64,000 nt of DNA, taken from Pollutiaquabacter aromativorans. Lineage in GTDB: Bacteria; Bacteroidota; Bacteroidia; AKYH767-A; 2013-40CM-41-45. The notes below the pieces were generated by a model that did no database searches, was not told the DNA's origin, and worked only from the letters and a program-made list of their open reading frames with translations. The stretch lies in the NCBI GenBank assembly GCA_049177215.1, contig CP185379.1:3100001-3164000 (forward strand), in the 5' to 3' direction. Below are positions 1 through 9,135 of this stretch, one piece after another (the stretch's first letter is position 1; each line of letters starts with the position of its first letter). A program made the position numbers and the translations under genes.

Positions 1-711
1 ACGCTCTTCGATGGTGTGCACTTTCAACTCGTCATATAACGCGCGCAGTCGTTCGTAGGGGATCGGCTTATCTTTTCGCCCCACCATTTTGAAGATCTTG
101 TTGATGTTGCCGCCGGAACCGATCGCCGTCAAAGGACCGCGTCCCGCCGCCTGATCACGCGCCCAATTCTTCATGGCCTCCCACCGTTCCTTGGGTACTT
201 GCTGCTGCAGCCAGCGTATCGTGCCCACATCGAACGACTGCGAAGCGATCAGCCTGCCGTGATCGAACAGGGTGAGCTCCGTACTGCCGCCGCCTACGTC
301 GATGTACAGATATGCACGTATGGGATCGAGATGCTCCTCTACGTGGTTGCTGTAGATGATCTCCGCTTCTTCCTTGCCGCTGATGATTTCGATGTTGAGG
401 CCGCTTTTTTCCCGGACACGTCGGATCAGTTCTTCACCGTTCTTGGCTTCACGCAAGGACGCTGTTGCACAAGCCCGGTAGGCGACCGGTTCGAAGACTT
501 CAATGAGCAGCCTGAAGGCTTCCATCGTTTTGACGAAACGGGTCGCCCGCTCTTCGGTGATACGACCGAGGCGGAAGGCATCCTCTCCCAGCCGCAAGGG
601 AATGCGGACAAGTTCTCCTTTTCGAAAGTGTGTCTCACCATGCTCCAGCTCTACATGGCACAGTAAGAGGCGAACGGCATTGGATCCGATATCGATGGCG
701 GCGTAACGCAA
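1..711 (-). CDS. ppx: Exopolyphosphatase Ppx/GppA family, partial (C-terminus beyond window)
   Basis: Translation of the minus strand from TTG at 711 gives an N-terminus RYAAIDIGSNAVRLLL, the phosphate-1 loop of the Ppx/GppA branch of the ASKHA ATPase fold. It is followed by ACATASLREAKNG, EIISGKEEAEIIY and YIDVGGGSTELTLF, the standard order of family motifs, and later AIGSGGNINKI. The family hydrolyses terminal phosphates from inorganic polyphosphate or removes the 5' phosphate of pppGpp. No in-frame ATG lies near the motif, so TTG is the likely start, 6 nt after the ppk1 stop; this implies an operon and translational coupling. The gene runs off the left edge, so its C-terminal domain is not seen. 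Whether it prefers polyphosphate or pppGpp cannot be decided, but adjacency to ppk1 favours polyphosphate. Confidence 0.9.
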   Translation of the reverse strand, partial: MRYAAIDIGSNAVRLLLCHVELEHGETHFRKGELVRIPLRLGEDAFRLGRITEERATRFVKTMEAFRLLIEVFEPVAYRACATASLREAKNGEELIRRVREKSGLNIEIISGKEEAEIIYSNHVEEHLDPIRAYLYIDVGGGSTELTLFDHGRLIASQSFDVGTIRWLQQQVPKERWEAMKNWARDQAAGRGPLTAIGSGGNINKIFKMVGRKDKPIPYERLRALYDELKVHTIEER

Positions 712-717
712 GGGAAG

Positions 718-2868
718 TTATTTCTTCTTCAAAGTCGGCTTTTTCCGGCTTCGTGCTTGAGCAGGCCGCGGCGCTTCTTCAACAACGGTTGTGGATTTCT
801 TTACCTCCGCTTCCTGCCGTAACCATCGCGCAATCTCTTCCTGCGCACGGTATTTACGGCCGGAATCGCTGCGCACATAGCGGTTGGTCTGTTGCTGGTC
901 AAGGATTCTGGCCTTGGTGTTGTCCATCAACTGCAACTGCACATAATGCTTAAGTTGCTCCCGCAAGGCGGGATCGTTGATCGGTACGGCGACTTCGGAA
1001 CGGAAATCGAGGTTACGGTACATCCAGTCGCCGGAAGCGATGTAGCATTTCTCTTTACCTCCATTACAAAACAAAAAGATCCGGCTATGCTCCAAAAACT
1101 TGTCGACTATGCTGATGGCCTCGATGTTATCACTGAGGCCTTTCTCGCCGGCAACCAGCGAACAGATGCCTCGAACGATCAGCTTCACTTTCACCCCCGC
1201 CTCGCTCGCGGCATACAGCCGTTCGATCATTTCCTTGTCGACCAGGCTGTTCATCTTCAGGATCATCCAGGCCTCTTTTCCCTTCTTCGCGTTGTCGATC
1301 TCTTCGTCGATCATCCGGATGAACCGCTTGCGGGTATGGAACGGCGAAACGATGAGCTGCTTGTACTGCCCGGTTTTGTAGTTGTCCTGATAGAACTGGA
1401 ACAATCGTTCCACTTCGCGGGTAATGGGTTTCTTCGAGGTAAGCAATGCATGGTCGCAGTACAACCTGGCCGTTTGCTCGTTGAAGTTACCCGTGCCGAC
1501 GTGCGCATACTGCGCCAGCTTTCCGCCCTCCCGCCGGCTGATCAGGAACAATTTGCTGTGCACTTTGAGCCCCGGAACACCGAAGATCACCCGAACGCCT
1601 TCTTCCTGTAGCCGATTGGCATAGAAGATATTCGATTCTTCGTCGAAGCGCGCCTGCAACTCGACCACCACCGTGACTTGTTTCCCATTCTTTGCGGCAT
1701 TGATGAGGGCGTTGACGACGCTGCTGTTTCGTGCGGCGCGGTACAGCGTCGTATGGATACTTGTCACCTTGGGATCGATTGACGCTTCCCGCAAGAGGTC
1801 GACGATCGGGTGGAAATTGTGATACGGATAACTCAGCAACACATCCTTTTGCCGTATGACATCGAACAGGCTGCGCTGTCCGCGCAGATCGGGATGATCC
1901 ACCGGGGTTGTCGGAGCATAAAACAACTGCTTCGACCCAACCCGCGGGAAATTGATAAAGTCCTTGAAGTTGTGATAACGGCCGCCGGGAATCAGGTACT
2001 CCTGCTTGAAGAGTTTGATCTTTCGGAGGATGAAGGCCAGCAGATCCGTCGGGATCCGTTCGTCGAACGCCATTCGCACCGGCGCGCCTTTCTTGCGCTG
2101 CTTGACACTCTTCTCGATCTTCTCCATCCAACCCTTCGACACATCGCTGTCGATGTCGAGCTCCGCGTCACGCGTCATCTTGATCGTATAGGCTTCGCGC
2201 ACCGCATAATCGAAATTCGGAAAGAGGTCGTCCAGGCAATACCGGATCACATCTTCGAGTAGTATGATCCGGTGCTGATCCCCGGAACCCGGCAGTACCA
2301 GGAAGCGCGACACCACATCGGTGGGTACTTCCAGGAGAGCGAACTTCGTCTTCTTCTCCTTCCCGTTCGCCGGTCGCAACAGGCGAATGGCGAGATAGAT
2401 CGATTTGTCCTTGAGATACGGAAACTTCGGGGCCGTCTCGATCATGATCGGCGCCAACTGCGGGTGTACCTGCTCGCGAAAATATTTTCGGACAAAGGCA
2501 CCCTCCTCGTTCGTCAATTGACGCTCATCGACCATGAAGATCTTTTGCTTCTCCAATTCACGCAACAACTGGATGTAGAGCTTGTCGAACTTCTTTTGCT
2601 GAGCAAGGGTGATCAACTGGATGCGCTCCAGCAAAACGACCGGATCCATCCCCAGAATCTCGCGACCTTTTTTTCCAAAACGAGCCATGCGCCGTACGTT
2701 GGCAACACGCACTCGAAAAAATTCATCCCGGTTGTTGGAAAAGATCCCCAGAAACCGGAGGCGCTCCAGCAACGGAACTCCCGGATCTTCGGCTTCCTGC
2801 AACACGCGGGCATTGAAAGACAGCCAGCTCAGATCCCGGTTGAGAAATGGGTACGCGCGCTTAGGCAT
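718..2868 (-). CDS. ppk1: Polyphosphate kinase 1
   Basis: This 716-residue protein has the usual PPK1 length and order. The N-terminal motif NRDLSWLSFNARVL is followed by the head domain and then two phospholipase-D-like catalytic domains. The catalytic histidine region KVHSK lies near residue 435 and the second one, YAHVGTGNFNE, near 455. The enzyme reversibly transfers the gamma phosphate of ATP to polyphosphate, through a phosphohistidine. The C-terminal tail is basic and ends in KKPTLKKK. It starts at ATG 2868, 15 nt after the small basic gene upstream, and is followed 6 nt later by ppx. The cluster therefore makes and degrades polyphosphate from one transcript. A TAAATTTC box, one mismatch from the Bacteroidota -7 consensus, lies just before the ATG. 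The reading frame is intact. Confidence 0.96.
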   Translation of the reverse strand: MPKRAYPFLNRDLSWLSFNARVLQEAEDPGVPLLERLRFLGIFSNNRDEFFRVRVANVRRMARFGKKGREILGMDPVVLLERIQLITLAQQKKFDKLYIQLLRELEKQKIFMVDERQLTNEEGAFVRKYFREQVHPQLAPIMIETAPKFPYLKDKSIYLAIRLLRPANGKEKKTKFALLEVPTDVVSRFLVLPGSGDQHRIILLEDVIRYCLDDLFPNFDYAVREAYTIKMTRDAELDIDSDVSKGWMEKIEKSVKQRKKGAPVRMAFDERIPTDLLAFILRKIKLFKQEYLIPGGRYHNFKDFINFPRVGSKQLFYAPTTPVDHPDLRGQRSLFDVIRQKDVLLSYPYHNFHPIVDLLREASIDPKVTSIHTTLYRAARNSSVVNALINAAKNGKQVTVVVELQARFDEESNIFYANRLQEEGVRVIFGVPGLKVHSKLFLISRREGGKLAQYAHVGTGNFNEQTARLYCDHALLTSKKPITREVERLFQFYQDNYKTGQYKQLIVSPFHTRKRFIRMIDEEIDNAKKGKEAWMILKMNSLVDKEMIERLYAASEAGVKVKLIVRGICSLVAGEKGLSDNIEAISIVDKFLEHSRIFLFCNGGKEKCYIASGDWMYRNLDFRSEVAVPINDPALREQLKHYVQLQLMDNTKARILDQQQTNRYVRSDSGRKYRAQEEIARWLRQEAEVKKSTTVVEEAPRPAQARSRKKPTLKKK

Positions 2869-2883
2869 AAAGAAATTTAGGAA

Positions 2884-3150
2884 TCAGGATTTCTTCCGGG
2901 CCCGGGGTGCCGCGGCTTTCTTCTTCGACTTGCTTGCCGGCTTGGCGGCAGGCTTGACTTTCGCTTGCGCCGTTTTCATTTCGCGAAGGAATTTTTTTGC
3001 AATGTCCTTTGCCGAACTTTTCAGTTGCTTCCGAACACGCAAGGTCGCACCGGGGTGCAGCTTGCTCAGTATCTCTTCCGAAGCCAATACCAGTTGCAAA
3101 GCGAGCTTTTTACGCTGCTCGCGTCGATCTGCTTTCATTTTATCTGTCAT
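2884..3150 (-). CDS. Small lysine-rich basic protein upstream of ppk1
   Basis: From ATG 3150 this encodes 88 residues beginning MTDKMKADRREQRKK. A longer reading from TTG 3171 exists, but ATG is preferred. A helical, charged first half (AlaLeuGluLys-rich, about residues 5-60) is followed by a tail of repeated Ala-Lys-Pro-Ser units ending in KKKAAAPRARKKS. Such tails occur in bacterial histone H1-like proteins and bind polyanions. I do not recognise a named family. It sits 15 nt upstream of ppk1 on the same strand. A role in binding polyphosphate or nucleic acid is only inference from charge and position. It could also be unrelated to the downstream genes. Confidence 0.65.
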   Translation of the reverse strand: MTDKMKADRREQRKKLALQLVLASEEILSKLHPGATLRVRKQLKSSAKDIAKKFLREMKTAQAKVKPAAKPASKSKKKAAAPRARKKS

Positions 3151-3344
3151 AAAACTCGTTTGAATGGGCAATTTCCGTAATCCGAATAGCCGACAACGCC
3201 CATATTCTGAAACTTAACAGTGAATTAACGCTGCGTCTACCCTTTAAGATACGCCGACCGACTTCCCGCTGTCAAGTATACCGGTAAAAAGGTTGGATGA
3301 GTTCTGTCATCCCGCCAATAACATGTTGATAAACAAGCAATTGC

Positions 3345-3857
3345 CTATGGGCCCGTTTCGCTGTTGGGCAAGGCTTTCGGGAGCACCAACTCCAATAATC
3401 GTCCAGACCCGCGCTTTAATTCATTCCAGGAAAAAAGTTCAAGATCCAAGACCGCTACGGAACAAGTAGGCATCTCCCCGACTTCCTTTCCGAGCATGAA
3501 CGACAGGAAATGTGTGATCGAAAAATTATGCCCGGCCAATAACAGCGATTGTGCACGATCATCCTGCTGTCGGATTACATCAGCATATGCATCTGTGTCG
3601 GTCTCGTACAGACCTGGTTCGAGCATGATCGCACCGACGGGAAAATCCCAACGACGACAAATAATGAATGCGGTCGAATAGGCCCGTATCGCCGGGCTGC
3701 TGACTACCGCTTCGGGACGTACATACTTTCCTGCCAGATAGTCGCCGACACGCGGTGCGTCCCGGTAACCGCGTTCGTTCAGTGGGCGTTCGGCATCCGG
3801 CAGGGTGCCGAATTCCCAGCTCGATTTGGCGTGCCGCACCAGGTACAGACGTTTCAT
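3345..3857 (-). CDS. sixA: SixA-type histidine phosphatase
   Basis: The 170-residue product begins MKRLYLVRHAKSSWE, the RHG-type catalytic motif of the SixA branch of the histidine phosphatase superfamily. ERPLNERGYRDAPRVG and VVSSPAIRAYSTA follow, and the second catalytic histidine is in LLLAGHNFSITHF. SixA removes phosphate from phosphohistidine, for example in HPt domains or the nitrogen PTS protein. Length and motif order are typical of the small one-domain form. It is on the same strand as ppk1 and ppx but about 190 nt away, so a shared transcript is possible and not shown. Its physiological substrate is unknown. Confidence 0.9.
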   Translation of the reverse strand: MKRLYLVRHAKSSWEFGTLPDAERPLNERGYRDAPRVGDYLAGKYVRPEAVVSSPAIRAYSTAFIICRRWDFPVGAIMLEPGLYETDTDAYADVIRQQDDRAQSLLLAGHNFSITHFLSFMLGKEVGEMPTCSVAVLDLELFSWNELKRGSGRLLELVLPKALPNSETGP

Positions 3858-3914
3858 AGAGTCGATTTAACGAGAAGTTTTCCCTCGTTTAACAAGGAGG
3901 CAAAGTTACGCCCT

Positions 3915-3922
3915 TACTTTTG
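3915..3922 (+). promoter_or_regulatory. Bacteroidota -7 promoter box (TACTTTTG)
   Basis: TACTTTTG matches the TAnnTTTG consensus of the primary sigma factor of Bacteroidota exactly. It lies 17 nt before the ATG at 3940, between the divergent sixA and the 91-aa gene. I see no clear -33 TTTG. It supports the 91-aa gene being real. Confidence 0.4.
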
Positions 3923-3939
3923 ATTCAATCGAGAAACAC

Positions 3940-4215
3940 ATGCAACAACGAGGAACCCTGCTGAGCCGCCATCGCATCCTGGACCCCTACTACCGGATCC
4001 ATCACAATCCGGGAATTTTGGAAGATGCCGTCGATTTCAGCCTGGCCGACTGGGCCGAAGAGCCCCGGCGCATCGGTCGTTGGCTGAATCGATTTTTGAA
4101 AATCAGCAAGCGCACATCAACCCGTATGATCTCCCGTCTTGTCTATCGCCTCTTCACCCTGCTTTGGTTCTCTGCTTACTTTTTCGTCAGCCAGTTCGCC
4201 CGGCTCCTTCGCTGA
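3940..4215 (+). CDS. Hypothetical 91-aa protein with C-terminal hydrophobic segment
   Basis: The product is unrecognised. Its first 65 residues are polar and Arg/Tyr-rich. A hydrophobic stretch, YRLFTLLWFSAYFFVSQFA, lies at about residues 69-87 and could be a single tail anchor. A perfect TAnnTTTG box 17 nt upstream supports expression. The gene is divergent from sixA. No catalytic motif is visible. It could be a spurious frame, but there is no competing gene on the other strand. Confidence 0.5.
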   Translation: MQQRGTLLSRHRILDPYYRIHHNPGILEDAVDFSLADWAEEPRRIGRWLNRFLKISKRTSTRMISRLVYRLFTLLWFSAYFFVSQFARLLR

Positions 4216-4329
4216 GCATTTCCGGAAATGCTCGGGTGGCCGATGAACCAACTTTATCATACTGTTAAGCATTGCAGGTTTAATCTCCTGAAAACACTTC
4301 CTGGATAACTTTCGGTAAATCCAATCGAC

Positions 4330-4749
4330 ATGGAACATCTGAAAGAAAAATCGTGGAACAACGAGGCTGTAACCAATCGGAAAAAATACCTCGCACGACA
4401 TTACACACATGTACTCGCAAGGAATTTGCCGTCGAGTCGATATGAGGTGGTATTTGAAAGCGATCTCGACCCGTTCCACGCGGACAGTCCGCAACCGGAT
4501 GTCGTGGTATACGATCGAAACCTTAACCCGTTAGCCGCAATCGAGTTCTGCCGGCATGATGATCTGACTGAAATGAAATTAACAGTCGTTGCGGCGCTTC
4601 AACAATACGGACTCGCAGAGTTTTTTCTTTACGACTATGAACAGAATGTCTGGTATCGCTTGTCGAAAAACCAAGCATCGTTTGAAGAAAATAGTCGTTC
4701 CGGGCTATTAAACATCGACCTCAATGGATTGTTGAATATCCCGGGGTGA
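4330..4749 (+). CDS. Hypothetical protein, possibly degenerate PD-(D/E)XK nuclease-like
   Basis: This 139-residue protein has the arrangement PDVVVYD, then AAIEFCRHDD, then a conserved-looking helical stretch and LAEFFLYDYEQNVWYRL. That resembles the core of small restriction-endonuclease-like (Uma2-type) proteins. The expected catalytic E-x-K is E-F-C here, so if the fold is right the active site has lost its lysine. A TAACTTTC box about 22 nt upstream is one mismatch from the -7 consensus. It converges with the transporter gene on the other strand. The fold assignment is tentative. Confidence 0.5.
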   Translation: MEHLKEKSWNNEAVTNRKKYLARHYTHVLARNLPSSRYEVVFESDLDPFHADSPQPDVVVYDRNLNPLAAIEFCRHDDLTEMKLTVVAALQQYGLAEFFLYDYEQNVWYRLSKNQASFEENSRSGLLNIDLNGLLNIPG

Positions 4750-4814
4750 ATAAATTACTTCGGGAATATCCCAAAATGTTGACCGGCATGTGCGGAAGGT
4801 TTCTGCGGTAGTCT

Positions 4815-6576
4815 TCAGTGCAATGGCCACAGCATCGGCACCATCACCATCAAGACAGCCATCAACAGAGCGGTTAAGAGCCAGCCGGTCCGGAAAAAAT
4901 CGGAGAAGCGATACCGTCCCGGGCCATAGACCAAAATGCAACTGGGCTCGAAGGGCGTGATCAGCGATACGCTGGCCGACAACATCACCGCCACGCCGAA
5001 GGTCATCGGGTTCACCGACAAGCCGGTGCGCCGTCTCGATCGCCACCGGTAGTACCACGAGCGCGGCGGCGGCATTCGACAACGGTTGCGTAAGGAAAAC
5101 GGTCAGGATGACAAAGCCGGCCATGATCGCCATTTCACCGAAGGGCAACAGGTGTCGAACGAGCTGATCTGCCAACCACTGATCGGTGCCGGTCTTGCTC
5201 ATGGCAAATCCGAATGCCGTCATTCCCCCGATGAGGATCAGCAGTCGCATGTCGATCGCTTCGTAGGCCTTGCTGACGCTGATGGCGCCAGAGGCGACGG
5301 CGACTACCGAAGCCAGAAGGAAGGTCACCGACAAAGGCAACCAGCCGAGTGATCCTATAATAACGGCCGCAACAAACAATCCAAGTGTCAGCAAGCCCTT
5401 GCTCTTGCGATACAGCAATGGCATGAAGTCCGACATCACCTGCATACGCTTGCTCCGTTTATGATATGAGATCGTTTCCACGGATCCTTGTACCAGCAGG
5501 ACATCACCGCTTCTTAAGACAAAACGGCCAAGCTTCTCGTTCACCGAATACCCGGTGCGGTTGATGGCGAGTACGGTCAACCCATAACGCTGCCGAAACT
5601 TTGCCTCTTTCAATGTCGAGTTAAGGAATTCGCTCTCGGGTGTCACGAGTATCTCGGCCAGTTTAAAGCGCTCGCTTTGCAACTCCCGATCGATCAGCAG
5701 GTCGGCGCGAATGGAAATGCCCTCCCGTTCGCGGACCTCCAACAAATCGTTGATCTTCCCCTCCACGATCAACAGATCATGCTCAAGTATGCGCGTGGTG
5801 GGGTCCGGTATGAAACGATCCTCTCCCCGGACCATGTTGAGAATGCGAAATCCCATCTGGCTGAGATTCGAATGGAAAACCGTCTGGCCGATCAATGGCG
5901 AACCGGGGGTGATCACAACTTCACTGACATACTCCCGAAGGCCGAACTCGTCGGTGACCGAGACTTCCGGGCGGTCCGGCAGCAATCGCTTTCCGATCGT
6001 ATTCATGTAGATCCAGCCGACAACAAACATCGAAGCGCCTACCGGCAACAGGTCGAACATGCCGATCTCGCCGATCCCGTTACGGTGCAGGTAGCCGCCT
6101 ACCGCGATATTGGTAGATGTTCCGATCAGGGTGCAACATCCGCCGAGAATGGAAGCATACGCCACTGGTAGCAGCAATCGCGACGGACTCATCTTCAACT
6201 TACGCGCAACCGCCATGACCGGTGCGATGTAGATCGCCGTGACGGTCGTATTGTTCATGAAAGCCGACGTAAATCCAACGGAAAACATCACGAGCGTCAA
6301 CAAAGCTGCCGGACGTAGCTGGGCAATCTTTAGCATTCGCGAACCGACCAGATCAAGCACGCCCGTTTGCTGCAAGGCGCCGCTGATCACGAAGATCGCG
6401 GCCAGCATGATGATGAAGTCGCTGCCGAATCCCGCGAAGGCTTCCATCGGTGTCAGGATGCCGGCAGCCATCAGGATGGCAAGCAGTCCGATCGTGACGA
6501 CATCGATCCGTATCCGATCCCAGGAAAAAAGGATCAGCGCGACAAACAACAATCCGAGTACGATGGCGATCTGCAT
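4815..6576 (-). CDS. SLC13/DASS family transporter with two TrkA-C domains; frameshifted near the C-terminus
   Basis: ATG 6576 opens a membrane protein of the SLC13 (divalent anion:Na+ symporter) family. Residues 1-195 form the first helix bundle, with FMNNTTVTAIYIAPV as the family's SNT-like signature. Two TrkA-C (RCK_C) domains follow at about 205-285 and 300-375, and then a second membrane half. Carriers of this layout usually take up sulfate or other anions. The frame breaks at about 5035-5045, after LPVAIETAHR. The original frame continues as Arg/Asp-rich nonsense to 4708. The +1 frame resumes the expected ending (TGLSVNPMTFGVAVML, SLITPFEPSCILVYGPGRY, then a last helix) and stops at 4815. 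I annotate the repaired extent. It could be a sequencing or assembly error or a real inactivation. YeiH lies 52 nt upstream on the same strand. Confidence 0.85.
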
Positions 6577-6628
6577 GATCGCTTACAAGTTAGTAAAATT
6601 CAATCGCGTGTTACCTGCGATTCAGTAG

Positions 6629-7594
6629 TTAGTACCTGCTGATAAGATAGAGCGACGAGACCAGGATGATCACCCACAATACAACGCCGAGCAACAACGG
6701 GCGTGGACCTACGCGCTTCAGAGCACCCAGGGAAATTCCGGCGCCGATCAGGAAAAGGGTGATGCTGAATCCCGCTTTTGCGCTGTGTACGATCGCGGCC
6801 AGCAGGATCAGCGGCATGTTCACCCAGGAACCCAGCATGGAGGCGACAAGAAAAAACAAGATGAACCAGGGAAATCCACCCCACGAACTTTTCTTCTTGA
6901 AAATCGCAGCCGATAGCAACGCGAGCGGAACGATCCACAACGCACGCGCCAACTTCACCGTCGTGGCGACCGTCAGGGCTTCGTTGCCGTAAGAGGCGGC
7001 CGCGCCGACCACCGAACTGGTGTCGTGAATGGCGATCGCGGCCCAGATGCCGAATTGATGCTGCGTCAGCTCCGCCCAATGTCCGAGCGGTGGAAAGATC
7101 AGCAAGGCAATAGCATTCAGGATAAAAACAGTTCCAATGGAAATGGAAACCTCCTGATCATCGGCCTCCACAACCTGACTCACCGCGGCAATCGCGCTTC
7201 CTCCACAGATCGCGGTGCCAACCGACACCAGGTAACTGATCACACGGTCCACCCGAAACAGCCGCCCGAGCAGGTAGCCCAAACCGATCGCAGCCGAAAG
7301 CGACAATAGGGTGAAAACAAATCCCTCCTGACCTGCCGCTACAACTTTGTTGATGTTAATGCCGAAGCCCAGTCCGACAATGGATGCCTGTAACAGATAC
7401 TTGGTGACCGGCTTGGTGTATTGGGGAAACGGATTGCCGAAAATGATCCCGACCAGCAGTCCGCACACCAATGCGATCGAAGGCGACCATCCCAATGCCG
7501 GTATGGCTACCAGAAAAGCCAGAAACAAGACCATTCCGATGACCGTGCGGGTGTTCCTTGGGCTGTCGCCCGTTCCGGCTGTTACTGACATCAT
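6629..7594 (-). CDS. YeiH family putative sulfate exporter (UPF0324)
   Basis: ATG 7594 gives 321 residues with about ten hydrophobic segments. It carries family signatures such as LGFGININKVV, SVGTAICGGSAIAAVS, FGIWAAIAIHDTSSVVGAA and ATTVKLARALWIVPL. These are typical of the YeiH/UPF0324 inner-membrane family, members of which are annotated as putative sulfate exporters. A longer TTG reading from 7621 has no support. The gene is 52 nt upstream of the SLC13-type transporter and may be cotranscribed with it. Together they could handle sulfur oxyanions, but the substrate is inferred from family names only. Confidence 0.88.
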   Translation of the reverse strand: MMSVTAGTGDSPRNTRTVIGMVLFLAFLVAIPALGWSPSIALVCGLLVGIIFGNPFPQYTKPVTKYLLQASIVGLGFGININKVVAAGQEGFVFTLLSLSAAIGLGYLLGRLFRVDRVISYLVSVGTAICGGSAIAAVSQVVEADDQEVSISIGTVFILNAIALLIFPPLGHWAELTQHQFGIWAAIAIHDTSSVVGAAASYGNEALTVATTVKLARALWIVPLALLSAAIFKKKSSWGGFPWFILFFLVASMLGSWVNMPLILLAAIVHSAKAGFSITLFLIGAGISLGALKRVGPRPLLLGVVLWVIILVSSLYLISRY

Positions 7595-7674
7595 ACAAAA
7601 GTACGACGGAAACAGACGCAAGGTTATTACCGCTTCCGCCTAAGGATCAAACGACCGATGTGTATTTTTACATC

Positions 7675-7962
7675 ATGGGAGACAAGACTGAACCTCTTCT
7701 ACTGCTGGATTTTCAGGCTACCTGGTGCGAACCCTGCAAATGGTCGGAGCCCGTGATGGAACAGGTGTTGCGACATTTCGGTGATCGGATCGTCTTGGAA
7801 AAAATCGACATTGATCAATTCCCTGAAAGAGCGCGCGAATTTCACGTGCTGAGCGTGCCCACCTTCGTCCTCTTGCGGGACCGAAAAGAGATCTGGCGAT
7901 ACCGGGGATTTGATTCGGCGCCCGCTATGATCCGGATGATGGAGCCGCTCCTGTCGGTTTGA
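7675..7962 (+). CDS. Thioredoxin family protein
   Basis: ATG 7675 gives a 95-residue single-domain thioredoxin fold. Its active site is WCEPCK (Cys18 and Cys21), the cis-proline region is VLSVPTFVLL, and IDIDQFPERAREF precedes it. The second position of the CxxC loop is Glu instead of Gly, so its redox potential may differ from classical thioredoxin. There is no signal peptide, so it acts in the cytoplasm as a disulfide reductase. An upstream extension of the frame to 7558 overlaps YeiH antisense and is discarded. The TATTTTTA stretch just before the ATG is a weak -7-like box. Confidence 0.92.
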   Translation: MGDKTEPLLLLDFQATWCEPCKWSEPVMEQVLRHFGDRIVLEKIDIDQFPERAREFHVLSVPTFVLLRDRKEIWRYRGFDSAPAMIRMMEPLLSV

Positions 7963-7978
7963 TTCCTCGGGCCTGATA

Positions 7979-8020
7979 AAAACGAAGCGACGCGATCGAT
8001 TGATCGCGTCGCTTCGTTTT
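7979..8020. terminator. Bidirectional hairpin terminator
   Basis: A perfect 19-bp stem (7979-7997 with 8002-8020) has a GATT loop. It begins with AAAA and ends with TTTT, so it can terminate both the thioredoxin gene from the left and the convergent coiled-coil gene from the right. Confidence 0.9.
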
Positions 8021-8037
8021 ATTGATTGGGCGGACGC

Positions 8038-8937
8038 TTAGCGCAGCGTATAGGAACCCGCACCAGCAACGTTACCGTCGACATACACTTCGATCAGGTA
8101 GGTGCCTGCCGGGAATTTCTTGTCTTCCTGCTCTTCGTAGCTCAGACAGATGTTCTGCTTGGAGCCGGAATAGTTGAGCGTACCCGTAGCGGCGTACATG
8201 ACTTCTTCGCCGGTGGAGGTCTTGAACGTGCCCGATCCCGTGCTGCGGTTGCCGACCGGCTTACCACCCGGCTCGGTGATCTTCAGGTAGACGGTCTTGT
8301 CGCCCTGCTTCGCGATCTTGTTGTCCAGCACGTCGAAGCAGACGTCCATCTTGTGCGTACGCTTCGCGAGCAGGGTAGCGACGTATTTGCCGCTGTCCTT
8401 GCGCTTGTACGAGGTGACCTTGATGTACTCGGCCTTCAGTACGGAGGCGGTCGCGACGGTCGTCTCGAGGTTCTTCGAGAGGGTCTCCACATTCGAGGTG
8501 AGCTGCTCCTTCTCGGTCTGCAACTGCTTGTTGGCCATCAGAAGGCTGTCGATGCGACCCAGGTATTCGTCACGGAGCATTTGCAGGTCAGCAAGCTGCT
8601 TCTTGAGCTTCTCGTTGAGCTCCGTCATGCTTTGCTTCTGCGAGCTGATGCTCTTGATCTTCTTGGCCTGCTCTTCGAGTTTCGCGTTGGCCTCGTTCAG
8701 GAGGCTGTCGAGGTTCGCGGAAATACCGCGGTACTTCTCGAGTTCGGATTTCGTTTCGGCGAGTTCCTTTTCAACGTTGACGCGCTCGACGACCAGCGTA
8801 TCCACCTTCTGTTCGTAGGTGTTCACGGTCGTGGAGTGATTCTGCCATTGGTAAAGGTTCAACGCTCCGGAAAGGATCAACAACACGAGCCATAGCGTGC
8901 CTTTGCCTTTCTTTTGATCTTGGTTTTGCGTTTCCAT
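8038..8937 (-). CDS. Hypothetical membrane-anchored coiled-coil protein
   Basis: The 299-residue product starts with a short basic cytoplasmic segment and one transmembrane helix (GTLWLVLLILSGALNLYQW, about residues 13-31). Then comes a long coiled coil rich in Glu, Lys, Leu and Ser (about 40-165), built around phrases such as ELAETKSELEKY and LNEKLKKQLADL. The C-terminal 120 residues look like a beta-sandwich domain, with VYLKITEPGGKPVGNR and YLIEVYVDGNVAGAGSY. The domain probably faces the periplasm. I do not recognise a named family. TACTTTTA upstream of the ATG is one mismatch from the -7 box. It stands alone between two terminator-bounded genes. Confidence 0.8.
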   Translation of the reverse strand: METQNQDQKKGKGTLWLVLLILSGALNLYQWQNHSTTVNTYEQKVDTLVVERVNVEKELAETKSELEKYRGISANLDSLLNEANAKLEEQAKKIKSISSQKQSMTELNEKLKKQLADLQMLRDEYLGRIDSLLMANKQLQTEKEQLTSNVETLSKNLETTVATASVLKAEYIKVTSYKRKDSGKYVATLLAKRTHKMDVCFDVLDNKIAKQGDKTVYLKITEPGGKPVGNRSTGSGTFKTSTGEEVMYAATGTLNYSGSKQNICLSYEEQEDKKFPAGTYLIEVYVDGNVAGAGSYTLR

Positions 8938-9135
8938 GTTCGCTTAAGTGGTGCTTAAATGTTTCATAAAAGTAACGGCAGTGGGAACTGGGTATTGTAG
9001 TCATGCTAAAAGTTATGAAACGTGTTTTTCACATTGCGCACAGTGAGTTTGTTCTCTGAATGAAGTTGTATCTTGTGTGAAGAAGACGGGCGTCAAGTCG
9101 CTGCCATTTCTGAACGCGCGGACTTCAAGCAACAC

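Noticed and set aside
4708..4814. The 622-aa reading of the SLC13 transporter to 4708
   Set aside because: After about 5040 it no longer resembles a membrane protein, whereas the neighbouring frame carries the expected C-terminus ending at 4815.
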